In this document: positions 32,575-40,850 of the stretch, piece after piece | How the letters are laid out: each line of letters begins with the position of its first letter | Position numbering within the stretch: position 1 is the stretch's first letter | NCBI GenBank assembly: GCA_910579435.1 | Contig: CAJTVF010000002.1 | Location: 1 to 64,000, forward strand | Reading direction: 5' to 3' | Length of the DNA: 64,000 bases | Source: an uncultured Oscillibacter sp. | Lineage (GTDB): Bacteria > Bacillota > Clostridia > Oscillospirales > Oscillospiraceae | The notes under the pieces: generated by a model | The model's database searches: none | What the model was told of the DNA's origin: nothing | The model's input: the letters and a program-made list of their open reading frames with translations, nothing else | Made by a program: the position numbers and the translations under genes

Positions 32575-33195
32575 ATGGCAAGGCTTTCCCGTGAATTCTA
32601 TGCCCAGGACACCCTGGAGGCCGCCCGGGCCCTGCTGGGCAAAGTCCTGGTCCGCCGCCTGGACGGCGAAACCCTGGCGGGGCGCGTCGTGGAAACGGAA
32701 GCCTACGTGGGCCGCTGCGACAAGGCGTGCCACGCCTACCACTACCGCCGGACGGCCCGGACGGAAACCCTCTTCGCCCCGCCGGGAACGGCCTATATCT
32801 ACCTCATTTACGGCATGTACCACTGCCTGAACTTCGTCACGGAGCCGGAGGGGGAGCCCGCCGCCGTGCTCCTCCGGGCCCTCCAGCCCGTGGCGGGCAT
32901 AGAAACCATGGCCCGCCTCCGCTACGGGGACAAGCCCATGACGGACTACCGGAGAAAGAACTTTCTCAACGGCCCCGGAAAGGTCTGCCGGGCCCTGGCC
33001 CTGACCCGGGCGGAAAACGGGCTGGACCTGACGGGGGACACGCTGTTTCTCTGCGGCCGCCCGGAGGACGCAGGCCTGCCCTCCTTCCCGGCGGCGGCCC
33101 GGGAACGCATCGTCACAGGCCCCCGGATCGGGGTGGACTACGCGGAGGAGGCCCGGGACTTTCCCTGGCGCTTCCGCCTTGTGAGGGAGGAGTGA
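32575..33195 (+). CDS. DNA-3-methyladenine glycosylase (AAG/MPG family)
   Basis: The 206-residue protein has LSREFYAQDTLEAARALLGK, GRVVETEAYVG (active-site Glu in ETEAY), the YGMYHCLNFVTE segment and NGPGKVCRALAL. It removes alkylated purines and hypoxanthine from DNA. It is followed 5 bp later by a HAD hydrolase in the same direction. Confidence 0.95.
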   Translation: MARLSREFYAQDTLEAARALLGKVLVRRLDGETLAGRVVETEAYVGRCDKACHAYHYRRTARTETLFAPPGTAYIYLIYGMYHCLNFVTEPEGEPAAVLLRALQPVAGIETMARLRYGDKPMTDYRRKNFLNGPGKVCRALALTRAENGLDLTGDTLFLCGRPEDAGLPSFPAAARERIVTGPRIGVDYAEEARDFPWRFRLVREE

Positions 33196-33199
33196 GAGC

Positions 33200-33838
33200 A
33201 TGTTTTTCTTTGATATGGACGGGGTGCTCACGGATTCCAACGGCGTGTGGAAGAAGGTGGACCGGGAATTCCTGGCCCGCCGGGGAATGAAGTACACCCA
33301 CGCCTATTACGAGGGCGTGGCCCACGTCCCCCTGCCCCTGGCGGCGGTGTTCACCAAGGAGTTCTGCCATCTCCCGGAGTCCTGCGAGGCCATTGTCGCC
33401 GAGTGGATGGAGCTGGCGGCGGACTCTTACGCCCACGTGCCGGTAAAGCCCGGCGTCCGGGCCTATTTGAAGCAGTGCAAGGCGGAGGGGCGGCGGATGG
33501 CGGTGGTGACCTCCAGCGTGCCGGAGCACTGCCACATGGCCCTGGAATCCCTGGGACTGGAGAAATACTTCGAGCGGGTAACCTTCGCCCAGGAGCTGGG
33601 GCTGGAAAAGCGGAAGCCGGACATCTGGCTGGCCGCCGCCAGGGCCGCGGACGTCCGCCCGGAGGACTGCACCGTCTTTGACGACAGCCTGGCCGCCTGC
33701 CAGGGGGCCAGGGCGGCCCGGATGCGGGTGATCGGGGTCTATGACGGCCTCTTCGCCCAGGACGAAAAGGAAATGCGTGGCTACTGCGACGTGTATATCA
33801 AGAGTTTTGAGGAGTTGCTTTTCTTGAAAGAAAAGTAA
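33200..33838 (+). CDS. HAD-superfamily hydrolase (beta-phosphoglucomutase-like)
   Basis: The 212-residue protein has motif I FFFDMDGVLTDSN, motif II AVVTSSVPEH, motif III Lys in EKRKPDIW and motif IV VFDDSLAAC. A helical cap lies between motifs I and II. The likely substrate is a sugar phosphate or other small phosphate ester. The last codons (LLFLKEK) and stop lie in the gene-end palindrome motif. Confidence 0.88.
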   Translation: MFFFDMDGVLTDSNGVWKKVDREFLARRGMKYTHAYYEGVAHVPLPLAAVFTKEFCHLPESCEAIVAEWMELAADSYAHVPVKPGVRAYLKQCKAEGRRMAVVTSSVPEHCHMALESLGLEKYFERVTFAQELGLEKRKPDIWLAAARAADVRPEDCTVFDDSLAACQGARAARMRVIGVYDGLFAQDEKEMRGYCDVYIKSFEELLFLKEK

Positions 33839-33853
33839 CCAAAAGAACTTTAT
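33818..33853 (+). repeat. Gene-end palindrome motif, copy 2
   Basis: GCTTTTCTTGAAAGAAAAG contains a near-perfect inverted repeat, followed by AAAAGAACTTTA; it matches the end of the FAD gene on the other strand at 25532-25566. Confidence 0.55.
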
Positions 33854-33915
33854 CGCGCTCTGATCGTCTGGTGACAGGCCGGGTCTGAGCGGCGGCAACA
33901 GAATCTGGTGGTATT

Positions 33916-34527
33916 ATGAACGATTTAACTGCCGCCCTCCTCTCCGCCCGGGAAGAGGGGGAACAGCTGGCCGGGGGAACCTTTGTCCGGGAGACGGCGG
34001 AGGGGCTGGACCTCTCGGACCTCACCTTCCGCCGGGTCCGCTTTGACCACTGCCAATTCAAAGGCTGCGCCTTTTCCGCCGCCGCCTTCTATGAATGCGC
34101 GTTTGAAGGCTGCGCCTTCACCGGCTGCCGCTTCCACGTGAGCTTTTGGAAAGACACCCTGCTCTCCGGCTGTAAGGCCGAGGGCGGGGACTTCCGCAAG
34201 GCCCGCTTCAAGGGCTGTACGCTGGATGGGCTCCGCCTGCGCTACGCCAACTTCACAGGGGCCCTCTGGGAACGCTGCGCCCTGGCGGACTGCGATCTGA
34301 CAGAAAGCGCCTGCCAGGAGCTTCGAATCGTGAAAACCACTCTGAAACAGGCGGATCTCACCGGAGCGGACCTCTTCCGGGCGGACCTCAAGGGAACGGA
34401 CCTTTCCGGTTGCACCCTGGACGGCATAACCCTCTCCGCCTCCTGCCAGGAGCTTCGCGGCGCGAAGCTCCACGCCTCCCAAGCGGCGGTAGCAGCCCGC
34501 ATCCTGGGCATCGAGATCATAGAGTGA
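33916..34527 (+). CDS. Pentapeptide-repeat protein
   Basis: The 203-residue protein has pentapeptide A(D/N)LXX-like units from about residue 30 to 185: FKGCAFSAAAFYECAFEGCAF, then ADLTGADLFRADLKGTDLSG. It should form a right-handed quadrilateral beta-helix. Qnr/MfpA proteins of this fold mimic DNA and protect gyrase, but many pentapeptide proteins have unknown roles, so a quinolone link is not claimed. The ribosome site is weak. Confidence 0.88.
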   Translation: MNDLTAALLSAREEGEQLAGGTFVRETAEGLDLSDLTFRRVRFDHCQFKGCAFSAAAFYECAFEGCAFTGCRFHVSFWKDTLLSGCKAEGGDFRKARFKGCTLDGLRLRYANFTGALWERCALADCDLTESACQELRIVKTTLKQADLTGADLFRADLKGTDLSGCTLDGITLSASCQELRGAKLHASQAAVAARILGIEIIE

Positions 34528-35243
34528 GAGCGGGCCATTGATAACATGGCAGCCAAGGGAACCCGACCCGCCCAAAGCGCCCCGCTCACCCCCCTCCAAA
34601 AGACTGACAAGCCCGGAGAACATGGCCTGACTAAGGCGTCAGGCCCCACAGCCCCGCGCCAGGCCAGCGGCAGCGAAAAGAGGCGCTGGTCCATTCGATA
34701 ACCGCCAAAACCCCAGCCCGCACCGCGCTGCGGGCTGGAGACTTTCGTATTGCACAGTCCGCGCCGTGCCGCGCCCCCGTAACGTTCCCCTTCGTCTTTT
34801 TCTCTCTTCCACCGTGCACGGCGCATTCTCTCTTTTTTCTTCGCCAAGAAAAAAGGGGGCCCCGCAAAATCAAGGATTTTGTGGGGAGAGGAGGAAGGAA
34901 CGGAGCAGAACGAAGTCCTCGCCGCCAGGCAGGGACGAAGTGGGCGGAGTTTCTTCCGACGACATGGGGGGTGCAAAGCACCAGCTATCTTCATAGCTGA
35001 ATCCCCCCTCAGCCGGAACAGGCTGAACATACGTCGCGGGAGAGCCGGACACCCGGCCCTCCCGCACTTTGGTTTTATATGGCGTTTCACCATTCCGGCG
35101 GGTAACCCCGCCCTGCCTTCATCTATCTACACCATCCCCGCCCGCCGCATGCCGGCTTTTCTGCCTTGCCGCAGCTCTTGCCGCGAAGCCGTCTCCGGGC
35201 GCGGGAGGACGTATCCTGCGGGACCCGGCGGGTCCCTATTTCA
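34528..35243. other. Roughly 700-bp gene-free region between convergent genes, strongly structured
   Basis: No credible gene is seen: the short open frames lack ribosome sites. There is an inverted repeat CAGCCCGCA/TGCGGGCTG near 34716-34737. CTTTTTTCTTCGCCAAGAAAAAAG lies near 34831-34854. A CCCCGCAAAATC/GATTTTGTGGGG hairpin near 34861-34884 is similar to one at 39965-39989. A multi-branched palindromic block at 34957-35064 is listed separately. Confidence 0.6.
34957..35064. ncRNA. Candidate structured RNA (multi-branched)
   Basis: An outer stem CGACG/CGTCG (34957-34961 with 35032-35036) encloses two parts. GGGGG/CCCCC closes a junction of GTGC-AAA-GCAC and AGCTAT-CTTC-ATAGCT. Beside it is CAGCC-GGAACA-GGCTG. 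A further hairpin CGGGAGAGCCGG-ACAC-CCGGCCCTCCCG follows, with a T-rich stretch on the plus strand. It matches no RNA family I know. The strand is uncertain. Confidence 0.4.
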
Positions 35244-36623
35244 TCAGCGGTAGAAATAGCGGAACAGATCCTCGAAGGGGCTGCTGTAATATCCGCCGTT
35301 TCCGTTGCCGTAGTTTTCATTCCCACTGCCGGGGTACTGCTGGGCCTGCTGCTCCTGGACCTGCTCCTCCTTGGGAGCCGCGCCCCAGGTGATCTCCACG
35401 GTGACGCTTCCGTCGGGCCGGTAGACCTCCAGGGTGGCGGTATCCCCGGCGGAGTACTTCTTCTTCGCCAGGTTCAGGTCCTCCACAGACTTGATGTCCG
35501 TATCGTCCACCTTGGTGATCACGTCGCCCATTTTCAGTCCCGCCTTGTCGGCGGCGCTGTCCGGTTCCACATAGTTGATGAACACGCCGGAGGTGACGTC
35601 ATAGTGGAACTGGGCCGCCGTGCCCTCGGTCAGGGTCTGGGGCGTGATGCCCAGATACGCCCGGTTGGAGACATAGCCGTTGGTCATGATGTCCTTCACC
35701 ATGGAGAACACGTCGTTCATGGGAATCGCAAAGCCCAGGCCCTCCACGGTGGTGCCGTTGGAGGACTGCGAGTACTTGGCGGAGACGATGCCCACCACCT
35801 CGCCGTACTGGTTGAAGAGGGGCCCGCCGGAGTTGCCGGGGTTGATGGAGGTGTCGGTCTGAATCATATTAAAGGGGGTCCCGTCCACGTTGATGGCCCG
35901 GTCCACGCAGGAGACCATGCCGCCGGTCATGGAGAAGGTCAGCTCGCCCAAGGGGTTGCCGATGGCCAGCACGTGGTCGCCCACGTTCAGCGTGGCGCTG
36001 TCCCCCAGGGTGACGGGCTGGAGGTTCTCCGCCTCTACCTTGATGACGGCGATGTCATAGTCCTCCTCCCCGCCGATATACTGGGCGGAGAATTCGTCCC
36101 CGTTGTACATGGTGACGGTTACCGTCTCCGCGCCCTTGACCACGTGGTAGTTCGTGAGGATGTAGCCGTCCGCGCTCAGCACGAAGCCGGACCCGGCGGA
36201 GGCCGTCTCCACCGGCTGGCCGTAGAAGTTGTACCCGGCGGTGGCGGAGGTGCGGATGGATACCACGCTGTTCACATTGGCGGCGTAGACCTCCGCGTCG
36301 CTCAGGGCCGTTTTGCCGTCCACGCTGCGGAGGGACACCTGGGCGGCGGGGCGGCTGGAGACGTTGATCTCGCTTTCGTCCTGACCGGCCTGGGAGGCGG
36401 CCCACACGGCCCCGCCCCCCGCCGCGCCGCCCAGCAGCGCACAGCTCAGGGCCAGGGCGGCGATCTTCAGGCCCATGCGGTTCTTCTTCACAGGCTTTAC
36501 CTCCAATTCGGGCCCCTGGGGGCCGGGCTGTCCGTCGGGACGGACGGTTTCCCGCTGGTGGGAGAGCTCGCTGCCGTCCTTGCGGTAGGTGTAGTTGTAC
36601 AGATTGTGTTCGTCGTTATACAT
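35244..36623 (-). CDS. HtrA/DegP-like S1C serine protease with PDZ domain
   Basis: The 459-residue protein starts at 36623 with GAAGGAGG. It has a cytoplasmic N-terminus, a transmembrane helix (about 52-76) and the trypsin-like domain with triad His160 (TNYHVV), Asp190 (DYDIAVIK) and Ser265 (NPGNSGGPLF). A PDZ domain follows at about 325-425, and a Gln/Gly/Asn/Tyr-rich tail ends FRYFYR. It should degrade or refold damaged envelope proteins. Single-gene unit. Confidence 0.94.
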   Translation of the reverse strand: MYNDEHNLYNYTYRKDGSELSHQRETVRPDGQPGPQGPELEVKPVKKNRMGLKIAALALSCALLGGAAGGGAVWAASQAGQDESEINVSSRPAAQVSLRSVDGKTALSDAEVYAANVNSVVSIRTSATAGYNFYGQPVETASAGSGFVLSADGYILTNYHVVKGAETVTVTMYNGDEFSAQYIGGEEDYDIAVIKVEAENLQPVTLGDSATLNVGDHVLAIGNPLGELTFSMTGGMVSCVDRAINVDGTPFNMIQTDTSINPGNSGGPLFNQYGEVVGIVSAKYSQSSNGTTVEGLGFAIPMNDVFSMVKDIMTNGYVSNRAYLGITPQTLTEGTAAQFHYDVTSGVFINYVEPDSAADKAGLKMGDVITKVDDTDIKSVEDLNLAKKKYSAGDTATLEVYRPDGSVTVEITWGAAPKEEQVQEQQAQQYPGSGNENYGNGNGGYYSSPFEDLFRYFYR

Positions 36624-36973
36624 AATCGGTTCCTCCTTCATTATGTATCCCGTTTCTTCCGTTCTTAGAAGCTAAGATATCAGGGAACTGTGTCGAACGT
36701 GTGAACTGGGATTGTCTGGTTTTTAAATTCTGAGGAATCCCGCCGGTTCCGGCTGGGGTCTTCCCCGCTTCGATGGCCTTAGTATAGGCAGAAGAACTTA
36801 AAACTTGCTGAAAGAAGTTTGAAGGATTTTTGAACATGAAACCTCTTGCCAGTTGAGGGCGGCTGTGCTATCATATAGACGGCGGATCAAGCGCCGGACA
36901 AGAGGAAGACGAGGCCGGCGGCATGGACAAACGCGGAAAGCTGCGGGCCAAAAAATGAAAGGGAGAACGCATC

Positions 36974-37531
36974 GTGTCTATAGAGCATACGAAGACAGCG
37001 GAGAACCTCCGCAAGGCCCTGGCCGGCGAGTCCATCGCCCGCAATAAGTACACCTATTTCGCCCAGGCCGCGCGGGCCTGCGGCGACGAGGAAGTCGCCG
37101 CCGCCTTTGAGCAGATGGCGAAAAATGAGATGATGCACGCCAAATTCTGGTTCGAGCAGCTTTACGGCAAGCCCTCCGGCACAAAGGAATGCCTTACCCA
37201 AGCCGCGCAGGGCGAGTACAGCGAGTGGCACGATATGTACCCCGACTTTGCCCGGCAGGCCCGGGAGGAGGGGCTGGAGGAGCTGGCGGTGATGTTTGAA
37301 AAGGTGGCCGCCATCGAGCGGAGCCATGAAAACCGCTTCCTGACCCTCCTGGCAAGGCTGAACGAAGCCTCCGCTCCGGTGCCCGGGGACAAGGCCCCCG
37401 CCCCCGCTCTCAGGCAGAGGAAGGAGGGCTACCGCTGCCAGTTCTGCGGCGCGATTTTCGAGCATAGGCCGGATGTGTGCGGCACCTGCGGGGCGATCGG
37501 GTCCTTTGATTACGTGGAATACTACGAATAA
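36974..37531 (+). CDS. Rubrerythrin
   Basis: The 185-residue protein has a four-helix ferritin-like diiron domain (AGESIARNKYTYFAQ, AKNEMMHAKFW, AAIERSHENRF) and a C-terminal rubredoxin-like centre CQFCGAIF...CGTCGA. It reduces H2O2 in anaerobes. The start is GTG at 36974 after AAAGGGAG. Confidence 0.93.
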   Translation: MSIEHTKTAENLRKALAGESIARNKYTYFAQAARACGDEEVAAAFEQMAKNEMMHAKFWFEQLYGKPSGTKECLTQAAQGEYSEWHDMYPDFARQAREEGLEELAVMFEKVAAIERSHENRFLTLLARLNEASAPVPGDKAPAPALRQRKEGYRCQFCGAIFEHRPDVCGTCGAIGSFDYVEYYE

Positions 37532-37560
37532 GGCGTACACGTTTGGAGGAATGAGGCGTC

Positions 37561-38731
37561 ATGAGAATTGAAAGCGCCCCGCAGGTCCGCCCGGAGGTTC
37601 GGGAGTCCGCAGCCTCAGCCGCACCGTCGGAAACCTTTGGACAGGTGCTGGAGGCGAAAACGCAGGACCGTTATGTTCCAAGCCCCCCGCAGCCTCGAAC
37701 GGAGCCGGAGTTTTCCCTGGCGGAGCGGACTTATTCCAGCGGTACTACCGTCAGCAGCGCGACCCACGCGAAGCTGAAACAGTTAGCGGAACTGAACGCA
37801 CAAGCCGACTATGCCGGCATGAGCCCGGACGAAATCCACGCGGAAATCTGGAACCGCTATGACGAAGCCTTTGACGGGAATATGATTGCCATTCGAGGCT
37901 GTGTCGCCGGGCCCTCGGAACGGGGTGAAATCGGCTATCAGTTTTAGAACCTGTATTCATAATCAGGGATACCGGGTGGACGAGGATTTTTCCCGGCAGA
38001 CAAGGAGATTTTCCGCAGCCATACTGACGTATGGCAAGGGAAATCGACGCAGTATGGCGGGAAAAAGACCGGCCAGACGGCGTTCAAGGGTTGTGAATAC
38101 AGGTTCTTACACAGAGGTTACGCGCCATATTTTCAACCCCGCCGTAAACGCCGCCTGGAAAAAGGGCTTGGAACTCGACGGCATGCCATATACGGAATGG
38201 AGCTATGAGGAGAAAAACGCTCTGGACAATTCCTGCATGGATACAGCGGCCAAAGTGGTGAATGACGCAATGATGAAAACGCTGGGTTACGATGGGATGA
38301 GCTTTGACCAGCGGGAGGCGGCAATCCGGGAGAAATACGCCGACAAAAATACGACGCTGGATTTTTTGAACTTGCAGAGTGAGCTGAGTATGTCCGGCGT
38401 CCTGAACCGCAAGATGGGGGCGGACCGGGCGGGCACCTACCTCGCCATGATGAGGGACCGGTTTGAGACAGCCTTTAATCCGAACTGCATTATGACAGTT
38501 GGACACGAGAAGGCTTCTTTTATGACGGCGGACCAATGGCATCGCGTGGCGTACCAGCCCTTTGACACGGCCCAATTCGCGGCCTCCATGAAAGAGAATC
38601 TGCACCAAGTCAGCGGCCACAACGGCTGGACTGAGGACTACGTAAAGATGATGGAGGGGCTCTTTGACCACTTTGTCACCGGGGCCATTGACGACAGCCT
38701 GGACCAGCTGCTTGGTGAGACAAAGCAATAA
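37561..38731 (+). pseudogene. Unknown gene interrupted by a 161-bp element
   Basis: The first part encodes 128 residues (MRIESAPQVRPEVRE...GEIGYQF) and stops at a TAG made by the element junction. The second part resumes at 38110 as TEVTRHIFNPAVNAAWKK and runs to 38731. Removing 37947-38107 and one TA gives an unbroken reading GYQF-YTEVTRH, a protein of about 335 residues. It has SLAERTYSSGTTVSS, an Asp/Glu-rich middle and KYADKNTTLDFLNLQ. I recognise no family. It follows rubrerythrin by 30 bp with GGAGGAATG as ribosome site. The truncated 128-residue product may still be made. Confidence 0.75.
37945..38109 (+). mobile_element. 161-bp TA-flanked palindromic element, type C
   Basis: The element is 37947-38107 with TA at 37945-37946 and 38108-38109. 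The ends pair as GAACCTGTATTCA / TGAATACAGGTTC. The central hairpin GATTTTCC / GCCATAC-TGAC-GTATGGC / GGGAAATC (38007-38045) has its TGAC loop at offset 78, as in types A and B. The terminal repeats differ entirely from A and B. The host reading frame is restored on removal. Confidence 0.8.
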
Positions 38732-38789
38732 CGCTTGTACAGAAACGAACAGGAACTATTTTTATCTTTAGTTTAGGAGGTAATCTGTC

Positions 38790-39473
38790 ATGAATCTCAA
38801 AAAGATGTTTCTCTGTGTCCTGGCCCTGTCGCTGCTGACGCTGCCCGTCTCCGCTCACGGCCGTCACGGAGGCGGCTGCCATGGCCAGCCCGCCCGGCCC
38901 TCTCAGCCCGTCAACCCCACGGTCACCGTCTGCAAGGTGGAAGGCTGCGCCATTGCCGGGCGGCACGTTCACAACGGCGTCACCTACTGCGGCTATCCTC
39001 ACGAAAGCGGCGTCTGCGACAACAACTGCCGGGCGCTCTGCCCGCTGGAGGGCTGCCCCGAAACCGGGCGGCACACCCACAACGGCGTCACCTACTGCGG
39101 CTATTCCCATCAAAGCGGGTTTTGCAACGGCGCCTGCCGCACCCTCTGCCCGGTCTACAACTGCCCCATTGACGGACGGCATGTCCATGACGGCGTGACG
39201 TACTGCGGCTATCCCCATCAGGACGGCTTCTGTGACGGCCTCTGCCGTTCCCTGTGTACCGTGGACGGCTGCATGATTGCCGGACGCCATGACCACAACG
39301 GCCTGCGCACCTGCGGCTACGGGCACCTGAACGGCTTCTGCGACGGCACCTGCCGGGCGCTCTGCCCTGTGGAGGGCTGTACGCTTGAGGGGCAGCACAG
39401 CCACCGGGGGACCGCCTACTGCGGGGATTACCACCCCTCCGGCTTCTGCGAGGGCATCTGCCACGCCGTTTAA
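38790..39473 (+). CDS. Secreted protein of five 36-residue Cys/His repeats
   Basis: The 227-residue protein has AGGAGG ahead of the ATG. A signal peptide (1-22) and a His/Gly-rich stretch (HGRHGGGCHG) precede five tandem 36-residue repeats at 48-227. The consensus is C-x4-C-x4-GRHxHxGxxYCGYxHxxGFCxGxCRxLC. Each repeat has five Cys and three or four His, so each could bind a metal ion or form disulfides. No known domain name fits. A DUF1540 gene, also Cys-rich, follows 226 bp downstream behind a terminator. Function unknown; metal binding outside the cell is a reasonable guess. Confidence 0.8.
   Translation: MNLKKMFLCVLALSLLTLPVSAHGRHGGGCHGQPARPSQPVNPTVTVCKVEGCAIAGRHVHNGVTYCGYPHESGVCDNNCRALCPLEGCPETGRHTHNGVTYCGYSHQSGFCNGACRTLCPVYNCPIDGRHVHDGVTYCGYPHQDGFCDGLCRSLCTVDGCMIAGRHDHNGLRTCGYGHLNGFCDGTCRALCPVEGCTLEGQHSHRGTAYCGDYHPSGFCEGICHAV
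38931..39470 (+). repeat. Five tandem 108-bp coding repeats
   Basis: The five units encode the 36-residue Cys/His repeats. Units 1-3 share long identical stretches (for example around ACCTACTGCGGCTA), which points to duplication; unit 5 is the most diverged. Confidence 0.8.
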
Positions 39474-39495
39474 TGGAAATTTCCAGCGTATCCCA

Positions 39496-39523
39496 GGGAC
39501 CGCCCGACGGCGGTCCCTTTTTT
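39496..39523 (+). terminator. Terminator after the Cys/His-repeat gene
   Basis: GGGACCGCC / GGCGGTCCC arms with a 4-nt loop are followed by TTTTTT. Confidence 0.9.
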
Positions 39524-39699
39524 AATGCCAAATCTTTCAACCGCGCGGGCCGCGCATATTCCGCTCCTCCCGGCGCACACTAGAAAGGCGCTGACGAGGC
39601 ACAACGAACTCTCTCCTTTCACCGCGGAAACGCGCTGGGGGGACAGACAGGACAGCCCCTCAGCGCTTTGAAAAATCTTCACGCGGGAGGACCAGACTC

Positions 39700-39888
39700 A
39701 TGACCAACTGCACCAACGGCGGCTGCGCCTGCACGCCCAACCAAAGCATCAAATGCACGGTAAACAACTGCGCCCACCACTGCCAGGATAGCGGCTACTG
39801 CGGCCTGAATACCATCCAGGTGGGCACCCACGAGGCCAATCCCACCATGGTGGAATGCACCGACTGCCAGAGCTTCAAGCTGAAATGA
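39700..39888 (+). CDS. DUF1540 domain protein
   Basis: The 62-residue protein has the DUF1540 pattern IKCTVNNCAHHCQDSGYCGLNTIQVGTHEA and ECTDCQSF; the regularly placed Cys and His suggest metal binding. Such proteins are common in spore-forming Firmicutes. The ribosome site is GGGAGG. Confidence 0.9.
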   Translation: MTNCTNGGCACTPNQSIKCTVNNCAHHCQDSGYCGLNTIQVGTHEANPTMVECTDCQSFKLK

Positions 39889-40011
39889 GCTAGAACGAAC
39901 CGCACTGCGTGATTCCCGCCCCGCAGGCAGGCTTCACGCCGTTCCGCTAGTTCTTCCTCTCCCCGCAAAATCTGCGGATTTTGCGGGGTTACATAGAAAG
40001 GAGGCGGCGCT

Positions 40012-40365
40012 ATGAAAGCAGCCTGGACGGCCCGGCTGGCGGGCGGCGCGGCGGGCCTGGCCAACGGCCTGTTCGGCGGCGGCGGGGGCATGGTGTTCCT
40101 GCCCATCCAGTCCCGTTGGGGGGACCTGAGCCAGCGGAAGCTGTACGCCACCTGCGTGGGGGTCATCTTCCCAGTGTGCCTGGTGTCGGCGGCGGTGTAC
40201 CTCTGGAAGGGCGGCGTGTCCCTGACAGAGGCCCTGCCGTATCTGGCGGGGGGGCTTATCGGCGGGTGGCTGGGCGGAAAGCTCTATGGAAACGTCTCCA
40301 CAAAGTTTTTAAAGTGGCTTTTCGCCGCTTTCCTCTTTTACGCGGGGGTGAAATATCTGCTGTGA
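40012..40365 (+). CDS. Half-length TSUP (TauE/SafE) transporter, N-terminal-type
   Basis: The 117-residue protein has about four helices. It carries the TSUP glycine motif GLANGLFGGGGGMVFLP and ends FYAGVKYLL. Full TSUP proteins (about 250 residues) contain two such halves; here the second half is a separate gene starting within the stop (TGATG). The two products should pair to form an anion/sulfur-compound transporter. Confidence 0.85.
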   Translation: MKAAWTARLAGGAAGLANGLFGGGGGMVFLPIQSRWGDLSQRKLYATCVGVIFPVCLVSAAVYLWKGGVSLTEALPYLAGGLIGGWLGGKLYGNVSTKFLKWLFAAFLFYAGVKYLL

Positions 40366-40736
40366 TGGACTGGATCGTGCCCTTCCTCTGCGGCCTGGGG
40401 GCCAGCGTCATCTCCGCCTGGGGCGTGGGCGGCGGAACGCTGCTGCTGCTGGTGATGACCCTCTTTTTTGGGGTGGACCAGCGGACGGCCCAGGGGGTGA
40501 ACCTGCTGTTCTTCCTCCCCACCGCCGCCAGCGCCCTGGTCTGCCACGCCAGGGGCGGCTACCTGGACAAGCCCACGCTGAAAGCCGCCGTGCCCGTGGC
40601 GGTGATTGCCGCCCTCATCGGAGCCTGGATTTCCAACGCCGTGGACGTGGAGGTCCTGCGCAAGCCCTTCGGGGTGTACCTCCTCCTCTCCGGGGCCAGC
40701 CTGGTGTGGCCGAAAAAGAAAGAATCGCCGTCTTGA
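40365..40736 (+). CDS. Half-length TSUP (TauE/SafE) transporter, second half
   Basis: The 123-residue protein repeats the TSUP motif as GLGASVISAWGVGGGTLLLLVM and TAQGVNLLFFLPTA. Its ATG overlaps the preceding stop by one base, so synthesis is coupled one to one. A terminator follows. Confidence 0.85.
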   Translation: MDWIVPFLCGLGASVISAWGVGGGTLLLLVMTLFFGVDQRTAQGVNLLFFLPTAASALVCHARGGYLDKPTLKAAVPVAVIAALIGAWISNAVDVEVLRKPFGVYLLLSGASLVWPKKKESPS

Positions 40737-40743
40737 ACCCCCG

Positions 40744-40772
40744 CGCCGCCCTTCTCCAGGGCGGCGCTTTCT
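40744..40772 (+). terminator. Terminator after the TSUP pair
   Basis: GCGCCGCCCT / AGGGCGGCGC arms are followed by TTTCT. Confidence 0.7.
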
Positions 40773-40785
40773 CGTATCCGCCCTC

Positions 40786-40814
40786 TGGACAGCCGCTTTT
40801 GAACCTGCTATAAT
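40786..40814 (+). promoter_or_regulatory. Promoter of the HAD phosphatase gene
   Basis: TGGACA (40786-40791) and TATAAT (40809-40814) are 17 bp apart. Confidence 0.65.
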
Positions 40815-40850
40815 GACCGGGAATCTACCTTGTATGCGGAGGGAACGCCT

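Noticed and set aside
33916..34527. A quinolone resistance gene of the Qnr type
   Set aside because: Only the pentapeptide fold is visible; the two-domain Qnr layout and loops are not shown.
34631..35067. Several short open frames on both strands
   Set aside because: They overlap each other and strong inverted repeats, lack ribosome sites and show no domain.
38931..39470. A CRISPR-like tandem repeat
   Set aside because: The 108-bp units are contiguous, coding and without spacers.
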